Of a DNA stretch of 64,000 nt, positions 1-10,597 are shown piece by piece; within the stretch, counting starts at the first letter, position 1, and each line of letters begins with the position of its first letter. The notes below the pieces were generated by a model, which made no database searches, was not told the DNA's origin, and was given only the letters and a program-made list of their open reading frames with translations. The stretch covers positions 60,231,628 to 60,295,627 of the forward strand of contig CM077667.1 in assembly GCA_039707655.1 (NCBI GenBank), written 5' to 3'. Position numbers and translations under genes: made by a program. Source of the stretch: Elymus sibiricus. Its lineage: Eukaryota > Streptophyta > Magnoliopsida > Poales > Poaceae.

Positions 1-1143
1 TTTATTAATGCGGGGCAAGCTCAACCCATGAAGTGTGGTCCCGTCGCCCCGTCTCGAGGATGTGTGGCAAGGGCCTCTCCTTCCCGTCCATGCCTCATCA
101 GAGCTAGCTACGGTGGTGTTCGGGAGCTATGAGAGGAAGAGGAGGACACGGGGTAGCTGACATGCGGTGATGAGAAGGCCTGATGCAGCCGGAGGAGCTC
201 GGAGGGACGAGATCGACGGCGGCGAGCTCTCCGGTCCGAGGTAGAAGAAGGGTTGATGGCGACGTCTGGGTGGAGCTCTGGCTCGATCCAACGCTTGGGA
301 GGGAGGAGGTAGGCCCTGCGGTGCTCGGGGGCTTCTTTGCTAGGCACGAGAGGGATGGCGGGCACGGCCAGCAGCACGGCGCAGCCATTGCTGCGCTCGG
401 TCGAGCTCGGGGGCGAGGGAGGGAGGCACGGGAGGGGGAAACTGGGGCCCTAGGGTTTCGCGGGGTGAGAGAGAGAGTTGTGGCGGCGATCTTATCCCCA
501 AGGGAGCCACGGGATGATTGACAGCGCGACGATCGGCGTTCGGACGGCGAGCGTGTGCTCTGCCCTTCCCCTCCGGCGAGAGGAGGAAGAAAAGGCCGGC
601 GCTGGTGGGCTGGGCCAGCCTGTGCACTGGCTGGGCCTAAGTGCACAGTGCACTTTCCTCTTTTCCCTTTTCCTTTTTTTTGTTTTCTCTGTTTCTTTTC
701 TGTTTCATTTATTTTCAGCTACTATTTGCTTTAGCAAAAATGTGTGACATGGTCCAATAGATATGAGGCAATATTCTGTCATGCCACAACAAGTTTGGAA
801 CCCATTTGAATCTGCTTGAGTTCTTCATGGAATTAAAGGGTACTTTTAAATGCTTTAAGGCTCTGTTTTAGATGGTGGGGTCCACACCAACATCAAGGTG
901 ATGTTGTTTTCCTTAACAACATTTCTTTTGTGATTTTTATCAAGTGTGCAACAATTTTCTTTTGTTGTTTGGACTTTTATTTTATCACAATAAAATAAAG
1001 TGGCTTTTGAAGTGGAATTTGAAGTGAGATATGAATTTCAAAAGTGACCACACATGGATTAGCAAAAAATGGATTAGCTTAATCCACATGTTACTGTAGC
1101 TTGATTACCGGGATTACTGTAGCATCAAATCCTGGGTGTCACA
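1..1143 (-). mobile_element. Partial LTR of an unidentified LTR retrotransposon (TGTGACACCC type)
   Basis: Read on the minus strand, the sequence begins TGTGACACCCAGG at 1143 and runs leftward out of the window, the typical start of a large plant gypsy LTR. It interrupts the antisense gene of the neighbouring Tat element in mid-codon, so it is the younger insertion. The base after it, 1144, starts CGTAC, the expected copy of a 5-bp target duplication; the other copy is outside the window. The block has a GC-rich leader-like part (about 180-640) and an AT-rich end (650-1140). Open frames of 90-180 codons in the GC-rich part are low-complexity and overlap on both strands, so I do not call them genes. 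Element family and full length cannot be seen. Confidence 0.6.
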
Positions 1144-2403
1144 CGTACTTTCTTTACTGGTGAAAGATCCGAGTCAGAGGAGACAATGGTTACCTCGACA
1201 ACATCTGCATGACTTGTTTCTGCTTCTTCCTGTGAATAATCCTCGTCAATGAGTTGCATAAAGAGAAGACCAAGGGAGTCAAGTTCTACCTCTGAATCAT
1301 CTAAATCAAATAACTCTTCTGCTGACTGTTTTCTCTTGCGGGTTGGTGCCTTAGTTTTTGATGCCTTGGGGACCTTGCTCTTCTTCTTGAGAGTCGGGGG
1401 CAACAGTTTTTTCCAGAAGGAAGAGCCGGCCTACGTATGACAAAGCATATTGGCAGAAAAGGTTTAACAAAGTATGGAGTTAAAAGAAAGGATGAGGGTT
1501 AGGATGAAAAGACTTACATCTGGAGCCGGGTTAAGTGCGGAGAAGGGACTTAAGCTAGTCTTGCTGCAGGCGGCTAGTGATTCCCCCAGCAAAGACTTGA
1601 CGATAGTGTTGAGATCCTGATCCTTCAAAGGGGTCTGGTTGAAGCGTTGAGGGTCGTCCACTTTACCAGTGTATTGGCACATTAAGGCGCCGCGGCGGCT
1701 CAGTGGCAGACTCCTCCAAGAAACCCAGCAGCGGGCCAGATCAACACCCGTCAACCCATTGGCCAACAGGGCCCTGACTTTTGAGAAAGTGGAGGCATAT
1801 TGAGCACGTCCGGCGGCTGACACCCGATCTGGAAGCTCTGTATCTGTGCTAAGCCGGTAGGAACGGTAGCCCGACAGTGGGTTCTCCCCCTCTGGTGAAG
1901 TGTCTTGACAGTAGAACCAAGTCTTGTTCCACTCTTTGGGGTGACTTGGCAGGGTTGCTGCTGGGAAGAGTACGTCCCTCCGCCCTGAAGAGTAACGCCC
2001 CCGAGCTTAAGGCTTAACCCGTCTGCCATTTCTGTTTGGCGGTTGATGTAGAAATACTCTTTGAAGAGGTCGACAGATGGTTCCTCTTGAAGGTAGGCTT
2101 CACAGAAAGTTTGGAATTGGCACATATTGGTGACAGAATTCGGGCCAATATCTTGGGGGTGCAGTTTGAATGCATGTAAGACATCCCGAAAAAACTTAGA
2201 CCCGGGCAGGAAGAAGCCACGCAACAGATGATCCGTGAATACAATGACTTCCCCGTCTTTGGGTTTAGGGGTGGTCTCACTGCCTGGAACCCGCCAGTGG
2301 ATAACGTCCTGAGCCGGCAGGACTCCCATGGTGACAAATTCTTTGAGTGACTCTTCGGTCACTCCAGACTTTACCCAGTTGCAGGTGGACGGGGTTTAGA
2401 CAT
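1144..2403 (-). pseudogene. Antisense additional ORF of the Tat element (PF04195-like plant transposon protein), broken
   Basis: The minus-strand frame ending at 2362 has the pattern of the 'putative gypsy type transposon' family (Pfam Transposase_28, PF04195), with FFLPGSKFFRDVLHAFKLH as its core. The name is historical; no transposase chemistry is shown and its role is unknown. A 1-nt frameshift near 1950 is needed to continue into the frame that holds WVSWRSLPLSRRG (to 1518). A canonical intron follows at 1431-1517 (donor GTAAGTC, acceptor TAG) and is phase-compatible (phase 0) with the last exon, 1430 downward, which is Lys-rich then acidic. The last exon is cut at 1143 by the LTR insertion. 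The candidate ATG at 2403 is out of frame with the conserved part, so the true start is uncertain or another intron or frameshift exists. A matching but intact gene sits at 61977-63800. Confidence 0.65.
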
Positions 2404-3109
2404 GGTGACGGCTTAGGAAGCTGCGGGAAGACATGAGTATTCGGCGGGTTAAAAATACATTCTGACCAAGGTCGCTATGACTAGAAATGGTGACAGCGTA
2501 TGGCGGGTCAATATAAAATTATGAGCCGCCGAAGCTACTTGCGGTATGACAGCGTGAGCCGGCAGCTTTACGGCGGGTCAAGGTTATCAGCGCAGATTGA
2601 AAAATTGCTAAGTGTTGAGAAGCAGATTCTGTAGCCATGGCTATGGATTCAAGATCTACAGGCGAGGGAAAAAGAAAAATATTCTAGCCCTAAAAAGACC
2701 AGTGGAAGAACAGACGGCCTTCTGCGCAAATTAAAACGAACTGCAGATCTACAATGAGTGCGTCATGATTATGGAGCGGACGGCCGCAGGATTCCGGCGG
2801 CGTCGTAAGACTTTAGAAAAGGTGCTTTCCATCTAATCAATGAAGAACGTTCTGATGAACGGAGACGAACACCGAAGAAACCCGACGAACTCGGGAAAGA
2901 TCTAAAGGATTAAGTACAGATCTAACAGGGAGCGATAATGAAACCTGGAGGATGCGAGCGGATGCGGCGATGTTCTGGACGCGTTCAGGTTGATGCAGCG
3001 GCCGGAGTTGATGAAGGCGACGAGCTTCGGCGGCGCAGCGAGCTTCGGTGGTCCAGAGGAAGAAGAAGAAGATGGCGGCGGGGAAAATGAAAGTGATAGC
3101 CCCTCGTGC

Positions 3110-3121
3110 TTATTTATAAGG
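3110..3121 (-). promoter_or_regulatory. Possible TATA box for the antisense ORF
   Basis: Minus-strand CCTTATAAATA lies upstream of the antisense ORF, about 700 bases before the candidate ATG at 2403. The distance would need a long leader or an upstream intron. Seen directly; function is inferred. Confidence 0.3.
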
Positions 3122-3414
3122 TTATAATAGTCTCACAAACGGTCCGGTGCGGGAATCGAGGGAGCACGATGATGATTAAACTAAGAAGACGCCTCGATTT
3201 TCAGGCTGGTCATATTAATGACGAAAGATCCGCTCTGGCGTCAGACGAATTTTTTTTGATTTTTCTGATGATGTCACGGCGGGTCATGAAAGCTTGTCAG
3301 AAGCAACGATCGCCCATTTTCGGTGGGTCATGAAGATTATCAAAGAAGGCAAGACTCGCCAACCAGAAGATTTGGAGATTGACATGAACCAGTTCAAATC
3401 AATCTGGGGCCTAA

Positions 3415-3923
3415 TGTTGGGGATATAACCCCATGGTGAGACCCGCCCAGGAGGGGCCGGGTCATATGGTTGGCGGCTTACGACAAGATTAGGAGTAAGC
3501 TTATCCAATGGGCCTGGAGGCCCAGAGCCAGAAGACAAGATGTAACCCGGCGGGTTAGAGCCGTCGGTGGCGGCTTGTTAAACAAGGCATGTGTAGTTAA
3601 AGGTGAGGTCGGTTATCAAGTATAACCCGGCCCGGACTCTTGTAAGCCCAGGGCCTTGACCTGTGTATATAAAGGCGGGTTACCTGGGCGGCTTAGGCCA
3701 CGAAACAACTGATCGATAGCTAGGTCAAGCGAACTCGCTCCCTTGTAATCGATACCCAATCAATACAGCAGAAAGCAGGACGTAGGCTTTTACCTCTTTC
3801 CGAGGGGCTGAACCTGGGTAACCCTTGTCTCTCGATTCCGATCAACCCCTTCGAGCTCACCTTGGTGATGGCCTCGAACCTAAGTCCTTTCACGGGGACA
3901 TCTGCCGTGACAAAACCACGACA
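3415..3923 (+). repeat. 3' LTR of the left Tat element (509 bp)
   Basis: It starts TGTTGGGGATATAACCCC and ends CCACGACA, so it has TG...CA ends. A TATA box (TATATAAAGG, about 3666) is followed by AAGCAGGACGTAGGCTTTTA near 3774 and GAACCTGGGTAA, a module also present in the other two Tat-type LTRs of this window. Orientation is set by the TATA box and by the upstream purine tract. Confidence 0.75.
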
Positions 3924-3988
3924 TGTACTATATGTAATAGCATCGAATAGATTTACGAAAAATTGTTGCATATTATTCGACCAAGCAC
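3924..3988 (+). mobile_element. CACTA element fragment (left of the 4-kb-LTR insertion)
   Basis: These 65 bases lie between the Tat 3' LTR and the 5' LTR at 3989. With the 4-kb-LTR element removed they would run on into 15534 onward, which ends in a CACTA terminus at 15959. No coding sequence. Assigned to the CACTA by continuity only. Confidence 0.5.
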
Positions 3989-6900
3989 TGTAACACCCCA
4001 AAACTTTAACCATGTTTTATTAATTAAAATTTTGCCAGGAAATTAATTTTTATTTATTTTCTGGATCATCTATTGATTTTAGAATCACTCCTTTCTTCTG
4101 AGTTATGGAGTTTTCCCTCCAAGTAGAAACTTTTCAAAAATATTTTTGGACTTGAGTGCCTACTCAAGAACATTTCATTTTTATTATATATGATCAGTGG
4201 AAATATTTCTATAATTATTTTCCTAAGCTTTATTTCTTTTAAAATGGTTTCTCATAATTTTTAGAGCCTCATTTGCACTACAACCATTTGATAACTTCAT
4301 TTAAAAATTCTACAAAAATTTGTAGAAGACATGTAAGGTTCCTACATCACTTTTATGCAAAAACTCAGCTTGGTGTTTTGGAAAATTTGAGCAAACCATC
4401 CTCATCTTCATTCTGGTCCAGTTTGGTAGTTTGTACTGCAACCCCATTTTATCTTGCCCTATTGCCCATGAGATTTCTCCTGCTTGTAGTCCACCCTACC
4501 AAACTCTTAAGTCCAGGAGATCAGACACATTAGAGTAATTTAACCACATGCAATAATAGCCTTTATTTTCTGTCCAGAACTATAGTTTTGCAAAACTTGC
4601 ACTAGGAAGTTTTTACTTTGCCCATGCTAACCATGACATCATCACCTACACCTAAAGAGACCCCAACCTGGAGATTTGAGCCATCAGAAGAGTTGTCTTG
4701 ATGCCAATGACATTCAGTCGAGCACCTTGTGTGCATGGACAGTTTTGGCATGTTTTGAACTTGCATTATGGACTTGCCCCAGCGGCCAAACCAACATGTC
4801 CACTGAGCCTCTAGAACCGCCACTCATGACCCTGTTAAGTTTAGGCGTAAGCTAGGACCTGTAGACTGCCCTGGCAAATCGTCGAGCACCCTGAGTGCAT
4901 GCCCGGAGCGCGAGCAGAGCGCGCGTTTTGCACGTGCTCGCGCCCGAGCCGACCCGTCCCTGGATAAACCTCCCCAAGCTCGTCCTGATCCTCTCCCACT
5001 CGCCGCGTCGCGCCAGAAGCCTCGACCGCCCCTGGCTCCCTGCAGAGCCGCCGCAGCAAGCCCTTGGCGGCAAGCCTACGGCCGCAGCGAGCTTCTGCCA
5101 TGGACGGCACCGCCCGAGCCACCCTCGCCCGCCAGCTGCCCCAGCAACAAGTCGAGCTCATCCGCAAGCTCGTCCGCTAGCGGCCGTCGCCGCCACGTCG
5201 CCCTGCTAGCAACAGAACGGCGGTTCGCCGAGCTTATCCCCAGCCGCTACGGAACTGACGCCGCCGCGCTATTAATAGGCTGCCCGAGGCTTCCCTCTCG
5301 ACCTCAGTAAACCTCTCAGGCTCCAGCGAACCCATTCCACCCTTCCATTGCATCCTAGATCAAGCCATGGCCAAAAACCCCCTCTCAGCCGAAGCTTCCA
5401 CCCGCCATGGGCGAAGCCCTGCTCGATTCTGAGCCCTCCAGCGACCTTCTCCCCCCCCATGATATGCGGCCCACTCTTCTGAGCTCGTGGGTATGCCGAG
5501 CGTCGAAGATGGTGTCCCCTAGCATCGGCAAGCCTCACCGGAGGATCTCTCTGTTCTCGCCCCAGCGCGCGGGAGGAAGAGGATAAAACCGACAGGTGGG
5601 TCCCACCTGTTGGCGAGACAACCGACCTCCCAGGCAGCGTACCGGTGCAAGTACGCTTCCCCTTCGGGAAAACGTAACCCCCCTAAGTACATCTCCCTAT
5701 TTCAGAAGCGCATTCGGGTCAAACCGTTTTTCTTTTTCTGATTTATTTCAAAACATAGTTTGACTGAATCTTTGACTAGCAATAACTTTTAAAATACAAA
5801 TCCAATGGACCTGATTCTTTTTTTGTTGTTTCCCAAATTCCATCTAGTTTATTTTCATATTTATTTGAAAAATTTCCAAACAACTTTTTTGTACTGTTTT
5901 TGAATTGCGTGTTGATTCAAATATATTCAAAATAGGAATTGGAGAGAGAAGAAAAATTTCAAAAGTTTTGTGATGCACCCTACCTCTCCACAACATGAAG
6001 GCAAGCATTCTGAACCTTGGTATAATATATGTTGTGTGTTGTTTGATGTGACAAATAAGACTTCATTCCACGTTGACATGAAGTAGGTATTATTTCATGT
6101 GAAGATATGATCATACTCATGAGTGCATGATGAAGATTCCTTGCTGTTGGAATTGATATGCTTGTGATAGTAATCACCCTCGTCTGCCTTTCATGCCTAC
6201 CGGAAGGGATCCGGAGAAATCTCTGTCTTATGTAGACATGAGCTTCATACTGATATTTCGTTGGAACGAGTATGATCAGTAAGGCATGGTGTGGTATGAT
6301 GAGTGGTGATTCTGTCTGTTGGTACGGAACATATTTGTTATGCTAATCATGAAGGAAACACTTTAACCTCCTGAGTCGACCGTAGATCGAGTCTTGTGCC
6401 AGTAACCCCCATACTTGTTTCGTGCTACCACTTGTCCCTGCCGCAGGTGGGGTACGGTTCAGTAAGTTGTCAACCCCTTTCTTAGCACAAACCGTACAGA
6501 GAGGCCATAGTGAAAGATACCAGTGGCCCCTGGTAGGCATGTCACTTGGTCCGGGGGCATGGGTGTTCCGGTGAGTCCGAGGGGGTAGCTCCCCTGTTTT
6601 GCGCGCAATATAAATTTTGTGATCCCATGCTAATCGAGGTTGGAGCCTCCCCACTTAGAGTTTTCCTTAACGAGTGTCGTGGGTGATTCCAGGCACCGGT
6701 AAGTTAAACTGGTGTGTGCGGGTCAGGTGTGTTTTCAAGTAAAAGACCGTAAGCGGAATTAGTCCCGGTGGATTAAAGGAATCCGTTACTTGTGGGTAAA
6801 GAGTACACCCTCTGCAGAGTTTATATCTATTCTAATAGCCGTGTCCACGGTTAAGGACTACAGTCTGGGATGGGTCAAGTGTCAGTCTTAGTGTCGGTCT

Positions 6901-8044
6901 TCGGAGGATAAACTTCTAAACCGGAACATTGATCATGGCGTGTGACAAATGATGATTATGACTATTATTATTTTGGACTAACCATATTTATTATTTGAAT
7001 TATGGAATATCCCTGGGATGGTTCTACCTCCTGGATACTCGTTGTGATTATTCTTATATAAGCCCTTTATGTGGCGTCGCACAGACGCCCGACTGTGGCA
7101 TGCATGCTGTTTGCTGTATCATATAAGCCCTTTCTGTGGCGTCGCTGAGACGCCCGACTGTGGCACGTTTGTTATATATTTTCTTTATAAGCCCTTTCTG
7201 TGGTGTCGCTCAGACGCCCGACTGTGGCATGCTTGTTATTTATTTTCCTTACTGTGGCATGCTGATTATTTATTTTTCCTTATAAGCCCTTTATGTGGCG
7301 TCGCTCAGACGCCCGACTGTGGCATGCTGATTAGTTATTTTTCGTTATAAGCCCTTTATGTGGCGTCGCTCAGACGCCCGACTGTGGCATGCTTGTTATT
7401 TATTTTCTTTATAAGCCCTTTATGTGGCGTCGCTCAGATGCCCGACTGAGGCATGCTTCATATTATTATCCTTTCGAGGCGTCGCTTCAGACACCCGATC
7501 GGTGCATTTTATTTTTATTCTCTGATTGCTTATTCATGTTTTATATGAATAACCTGCTTGCGTGCGTCTTGAATTTTATTTCGTGACTGACTAAGTGATC
7601 ATGGAATATTTCAGTGCCTGATTATCATCTGTTATATTATGCTTGTGTTCATAATGTTTGCGAGTACATTCAAAGTACTCACTGGCTTGTCCCTGGCTAT
7701 TGTCTTGGCCAGATTTCTTGCTTGGAGAGGAGCGAAACGACGACAGCCCAGAACCTAGGCATCAAAGATAGCAGATACGCGAAGATAGGAATTAACCAGG
7801 TCAGCTGTTCCTGTGGGAAATGGAGTCCCATAGACGCTGATGACCCCGAACCGCTTCCGCCATCGACCACGAGAAATTTTTTGTTGTACTCAGAGACCAC
7901 TTTGGTCGTGTACTTCAAATATTGTTTTTTTGCTTGGAATTTCTGTATCAAGATTGTGTCTCATCAGCTAACAGTAATCCTGTGGCTGGTGAGCACAAGG
8001 GCCATTTACTGGGAAATTAATATCCTGGAAAACCGGTCCTGACA
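3989..8044 (+). repeat. 5' LTR of the large non-autonomous element (4056 bp)
   Basis: The LTR contains an AT-rich start, a GC-rich leader-like block (about 4840-5600), a TATA-like box that has decayed to CTATTAATAGG (about 5269; the 3' LTR has CTATAAATAGG), a long low-coding segment, and a hairpin minisatellite (about 7055-7500). Open frames inside it, including those near 4895-5538 and 7069-7586, are repeated in the other LTR but have no protein-family signal, so they are not called as genes. Confidence 0.85.
7055..7500 (+). repeat. Hairpin minisatellite in the 5' LTR
   Basis: About seven units of roughly 62-65 bp begin with TAAGCCCTTT(A/C)TGTGG and contain GGCGTCGCTCAGACGCC, in which GGCGTC and GACGCC can pair around a GCTCA loop. 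One unit near 7250 has lost its first half, and the last unit (near 7470) is degenerate. The matching array in the 3' LTR (14505-14985) has one more complete unit, so unit number has changed since insertion. Confidence 0.8.
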
Positions 8045-8048
8045 ACCT

Positions 8049-8061
8049 TGGTATCAGAGCC
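8049..8061 (+). other. Primer-binding site (initiator-Met tRNA type)
   Basis: TGGTATCAGAGCC lies four bases after the LTR end at 8044. This is the common plant LTR-element primer site complementary to the 3' end of initiator methionine tRNA. Confidence 0.85.
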
Positions 8062-8298
8062 AGGCTGACCATTGGCTAATTCTATATTAGCCTGGTCAAT
8101 AAAACTAGGTAGACCACCCACCAGACCTTAACCTAACCATAACCAAGCTTATCCTATACGATAGCCACACAGTGATCCCGACACCTTTTTGGCAGTCAGT
8201 GCCCAACCTATCAGCCTAGCCTGTCGATCACACGCCAGTGACCGACACCTAATTTGTCTCATTCGCAAGCGTGCGAAGGAAGACTCCGTTTTCTTTTT

Positions 8299-8308
8299 CT
8301 ATAAAAGG
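8299..8308 (+). promoter_or_regulatory. TATA box of internal ORF 1
   Basis: CTATAAAAGG lies 64 bases before the ATG at 8363. It is inside the element body, well after the LTR, so the ORF probably has its own promoter. Confidence 0.5.
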
Positions 8309-8362
8309 GAACGTTAGCCCCAACCTAGCACAACACAGCCTCTACCCCAAAACCAAGCCAAG

Positions 8363-9157
8363 ATGCCTGGCCCCATTGTTCACAATGAGACCACATCAAC
8401 CAACCTTGGAGGTTTTGTAACCGTGCTAGCAAACCTCACCCGTCGTGCCTTTGCATTAGAAGAGCCCCCAGAATATGTTGTGTACCAAGGGCTCATGAGC
8501 GGTGAAAGTCGTCAATTCTGGGCCACGGTGCACGTCTATGGTAGGGGTATAGCGCCAGAACGCCCCTACAGGTTCATCGGAAGGACAACTTCCTTTGAGC
8601 CACAAGCCATCCAGCTGGCCGCTCGAGAGGCTATAGTTCAACTCCGGCACCTGTCGCCAAGAGTTAACTGCCGCTCGTTCTACTATTACCCCAGCCGGGA
8701 CGGGTATAGTAGGCCACCCCAGGTTGCCAACGGAGACCACGAGACGGACCCTGCATTGCTGCATCTGGTGCGCTATGTAAGTGCACTAGAGGCATTGTTC
8801 GATCAGGTCACTCTTGATCTGATCGCCGCTCGTGGAGAACTTGCCCGTCGAGCCCCGGCAAGAGGAGAAGATGTGCCGGACGCCGACAACCCAGTCGTGC
8901 TGTTTGGACAGCCGATTGAGTCCTTGAGGTCTGCCCCTGCAACCGACCGGAACGCATTTGTATCCCCGGAAGAGCTCCGTCGCCTTTTGGGGACACGCTC
9001 CAACGGGATTGTGACCACCAACCCCCGCGATGGTCATCATCGCTACCCTGACCCTGCAGCTCCTCAACCCCATCCAGCAAACCCCGACGGTGAAGCCCAT
9101 GGAGAAGCCTCGACGTCCACAAGGCACACTCGATTAGATATTAACGAGGTAGACTAA
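8363..9157 (+). CDS. Internal ORF 1 of the large non-autonomous element, 264 aa, unknown function
   Basis: This intact ATG-to-stop frame of 264 residues is not a gag, pol or env protein that I can recognise. Residues about 30-120 follow the order PPEYVV - FWATVHVYG - FIGR - AIQLAAREAIVQLR, then a tyrosine-rich FYYYPSR (about 115-121). A second block, DPALLHLVRYVSALEALFDQ, looks helical. Strand-strand-strand followed by a helix with AA..AI..L resembles a double-stranded-RNA-binding motif, but this is my pattern reading and no lysine-rich KKxAK signature is present. The C-terminal 100 residues look disordered (Pro, Arg, Asp, His). A TATA box (8299) and an AATAAA (9225) frame it as a free-standing transcription unit. 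ORF 2 downstream is a paralogue. Base composition is more GC-rich than the flanking UTR-like sequence. Confidence 0.7.
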   Translation: MPGPIVHNETTSTNLGGFVTVLANLTRRAFALEEPPEYVVYQGLMSGESRQFWATVHVYGRGIAPERPYRFIGRTTSFEPQAIQLAAREAIVQLRHLSPRVNCRSFYYYPSRDGYSRPPQVANGDHETDPALLHLVRYVSALEALFDQVTLDLIAARGELARRAPARGEDVPDADNPVVLFGQPIESLRSAPATDRNAFVSPEELRRLLGTRSNGIVTTNPRDGHHRYPDPAAPQPHPANPDGEAHGEASTSTRHTRLDINEVD

Positions 9158-9224
9158 GTCGCTCGAGTAGTACCGAGTCTTAGTATTCTATGCCATGTAA
9201 TAATGTGACCTTGTAATTGCCATA

Positions 9225-9230
9225 AATAAA
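9225..9230 (+). terminator. Possible poly(A) signal after ORF 1
   Basis: AATAAA lies about 70 bases after the ORF 1 stop codon, in an AT-rich segment. This is consistent with termination before the ORF 2 promoter. Confidence 0.4.
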
Positions 9231-9471
9231 ATGCAGTTTGCTTGTATGCCATTATTATAGTACCACAAGTATCCATGCCTAAATAAACTTTTGGCGTTCG
9301 GTTGCATATTAAATTCCAGGCGTAGCTACCAAAAACCACCCAGACGACACCCACAGTAATACGTCACTTTTGTGAGATATGTATATATGTGGTTTTGACG
9401 CCGACCGCCATAGAGCAGAACCGGCAAACTAGTTCGCCCCCACACCGCAATAGGTAACCCAGCCCTGATGC

Positions 9472-9482
9472 TATATAAGAGG
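9472..9482 (+). promoter_or_regulatory. TATA box of internal ORF 2
   Basis: TATATAAGAGG lies 73 bases before the ATG at 9545, the same spacing class as for ORF 1. The segment between the two genes (9158-9544) holds the ORF 1 poly(A) signal and this promoter and nothing else that I can identify. Confidence 0.5.
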
Positions 9483-9544
9483 CCACTCCGTGACCTTACC
9501 AAGCATCCCTCACTTTGTGCACAGCTCTCACAGCCATTTTTGCC

Positions 9545-10177
9545 ATGCCGAGCCCTAGTATTCATCTGAGAACTCCAGATGCAACCCCATGTAGTTTTGT
9601 TAAAATATTGTGGGACTTTACCTGCAGTACCATGAGTTCTACCCATCCACCCCAGTACGAGCTGCTCAAAACGAGAATCACCCCATCCGCCTCGAAATAT
9701 TGGGCAGTAGTGCACATCCCACCCGCAAACCCAAACCAAGACCCAACGGAAGTCTCCTTCGTGGGGAAATCTATGCCGACTCCGCAAATGGCCATAGAAG
9801 CTGCTGCGTACGAGGCGATTACTCGTCTTCGCTTCGCAGTACCCTATGCCAGCGAAAAGGGGTATTATTACTTCCCGAGTCGTGCAACACCTGGAGAAGT
9901 AGCATCTTTTCCCGGTGGACGAATTGAGAGGGACCCAGTACTGGCCAACCTTGCCCAGTACGTCATCGTACAAGAGCGGTTGACCCAGCGAGTAATGGGT
10001 TATCTCCAGAACCTCGTTGATTTAAACCCTCAGATCGCCATTGGCAGACCACGGAGGCCAGACCAGGAAAGGCACGTTCTTCGACTAGTCAATCCGCTTC
10101 CTACGGTAGAAGAAGAATGTGCCCTAGTGCCGGAGACATTTTCTCAGGACCCAACATATTTTACGTTTGCGTCGTAG
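9545..10177 (+). CDS. Internal ORF 2, paralogue of ORF 1, 210 aa, unknown function
   Basis: The ATG at 9545 opens an intact frame of 210 residues. It aligns by eye with ORF 1: PPQYELL / PPEYVVY, KYWAVVHIP / QFWATVHVY, FVGK / FIGR, AIEAAAYEAITRLR / AIQLAAREAIVQLR, YYYFPSR / FYYYPSR, and ERDPVLANLAQYV / ETDPALLHLVRYV. The shared order and spacing make common origin clear, while sequence identity is low, so the duplication is old or the copies evolved fast. It lacks the long disordered tail of ORF 1 and ends in an acidic, Phe-rich segment. It has its own TATA box (9472) and AATAAG near 10256. The biochemical role is unknown; a nucleic-acid-binding helper of a non-autonomous element is one possibility. 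Confidence 0.7.
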   Translation: MPSPSIHLRTPDATPCSFVKILWDFTCSTMSSTHPPQYELLKTRITPSASKYWAVVHIPPANPNQDPTEVSFVGKSMPTPQMAIEAAAYEAITRLRFAVPYASEKGYYYFPSRATPGEVASFPGGRIERDPVLANLAQYVIVQERLTQRVMGYLQNLVDLNPQIAIGRPRRPDQERHVLRLVNPLPTVEEECALVPETFSQDPTYFTFAS

Positions 10178-10597
10178 ACGCCACTGCTATGTTTGTTAGC
10201 CTAGCATTTATTTATGTGTTGCAGCTTATGCATTGTATCCTAAGTTTGTGCTATGAATAAGCTGTTTGGTTTCTATTAATGTGAGTAATTTTTACTGCTG
10301 TGATTTTTGATCAACTGTTCTCGCTCTCAGTAAATCCCGAGGTGGGATTTTTTTTCTTGAACTATTGCAACAAACATTTCCCCTTGACATAAATTTAAAT
10401 TTCATACAGCACCACAACAGCAGGCTCACAGCCACAACCACTCGACCACATGCACTAATTGCAAAACCACGTACACATTTTGCACCTAGATCACGGCACT
10501 AACACACCACAGTTTCTGAAAGAGAAATTTGTGGGTAATTATTCTGGTACAAGTTGCATCCAGCATACTTCCAGCAGTTAGCACCAGACACCGACAC

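Larger units (their letters stand above)
1144..3923 (+). mobile_element. Tat-lineage gypsy retrotransposon, 3' part with antisense gene and 3' LTR
   Basis: This is the 3' portion of a Ty3/gypsy element in plus orientation. It ends in an LTR at 3415-3923 and is preceded by an antisense ORF (1144-2403), an arrangement known for the Tat lineage (Grande, RIRE2, Retand) where an extra ORF lies between pol and the 3' LTR on the opposite strand. The polypurine tract is probably TCTGGGGCC just before 3415. The pol genes lie left of the window or were displaced by the LTR element at 1-1143. The element is inserted in a CACTA element; the base after its LTR begins TGTAC. The interval 2404-3414 holds no pol-like frame. 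On the minus strand it has a TATA-like box near 3110-3121, which may drive the antisense gene. Confidence 0.7.

Noticed and set aside
104..646. Open frame of 180 codons on the minus strand and others overlapping it
   Set aside because: GC-rich leader-like LTR sequence with open frames on both strands, low complexity and no domain.
4895..5538. Several frames of 70-108 codons, with near-identical twins at 12285-13070
   Set aside because: They are duplicated only because they lie in the two LTRs of one element; twin copies differ by frame-altering changes.
7069..7586. Repetitive frame with WRRSDARLWHA-like units
   Set aside because: Translation of the hairpin minisatellite; the unit length is not a constant multiple of three.
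8049..8061. tRNA-like TGGTATCAGAGCC
   Set aside because: Only the 13-base primer-binding site; no cloverleaf around it, so not a tRNA gene. The same holds at 16177 and 48919.
8363..10177. ORF 1 and ORF 2 considered as capsid (gag) or viral movement proteins
   Set aside because: No Retrotrans_gag core, zinc knuckle or movement-protein motif; separate promoters argue against a polyprotein.
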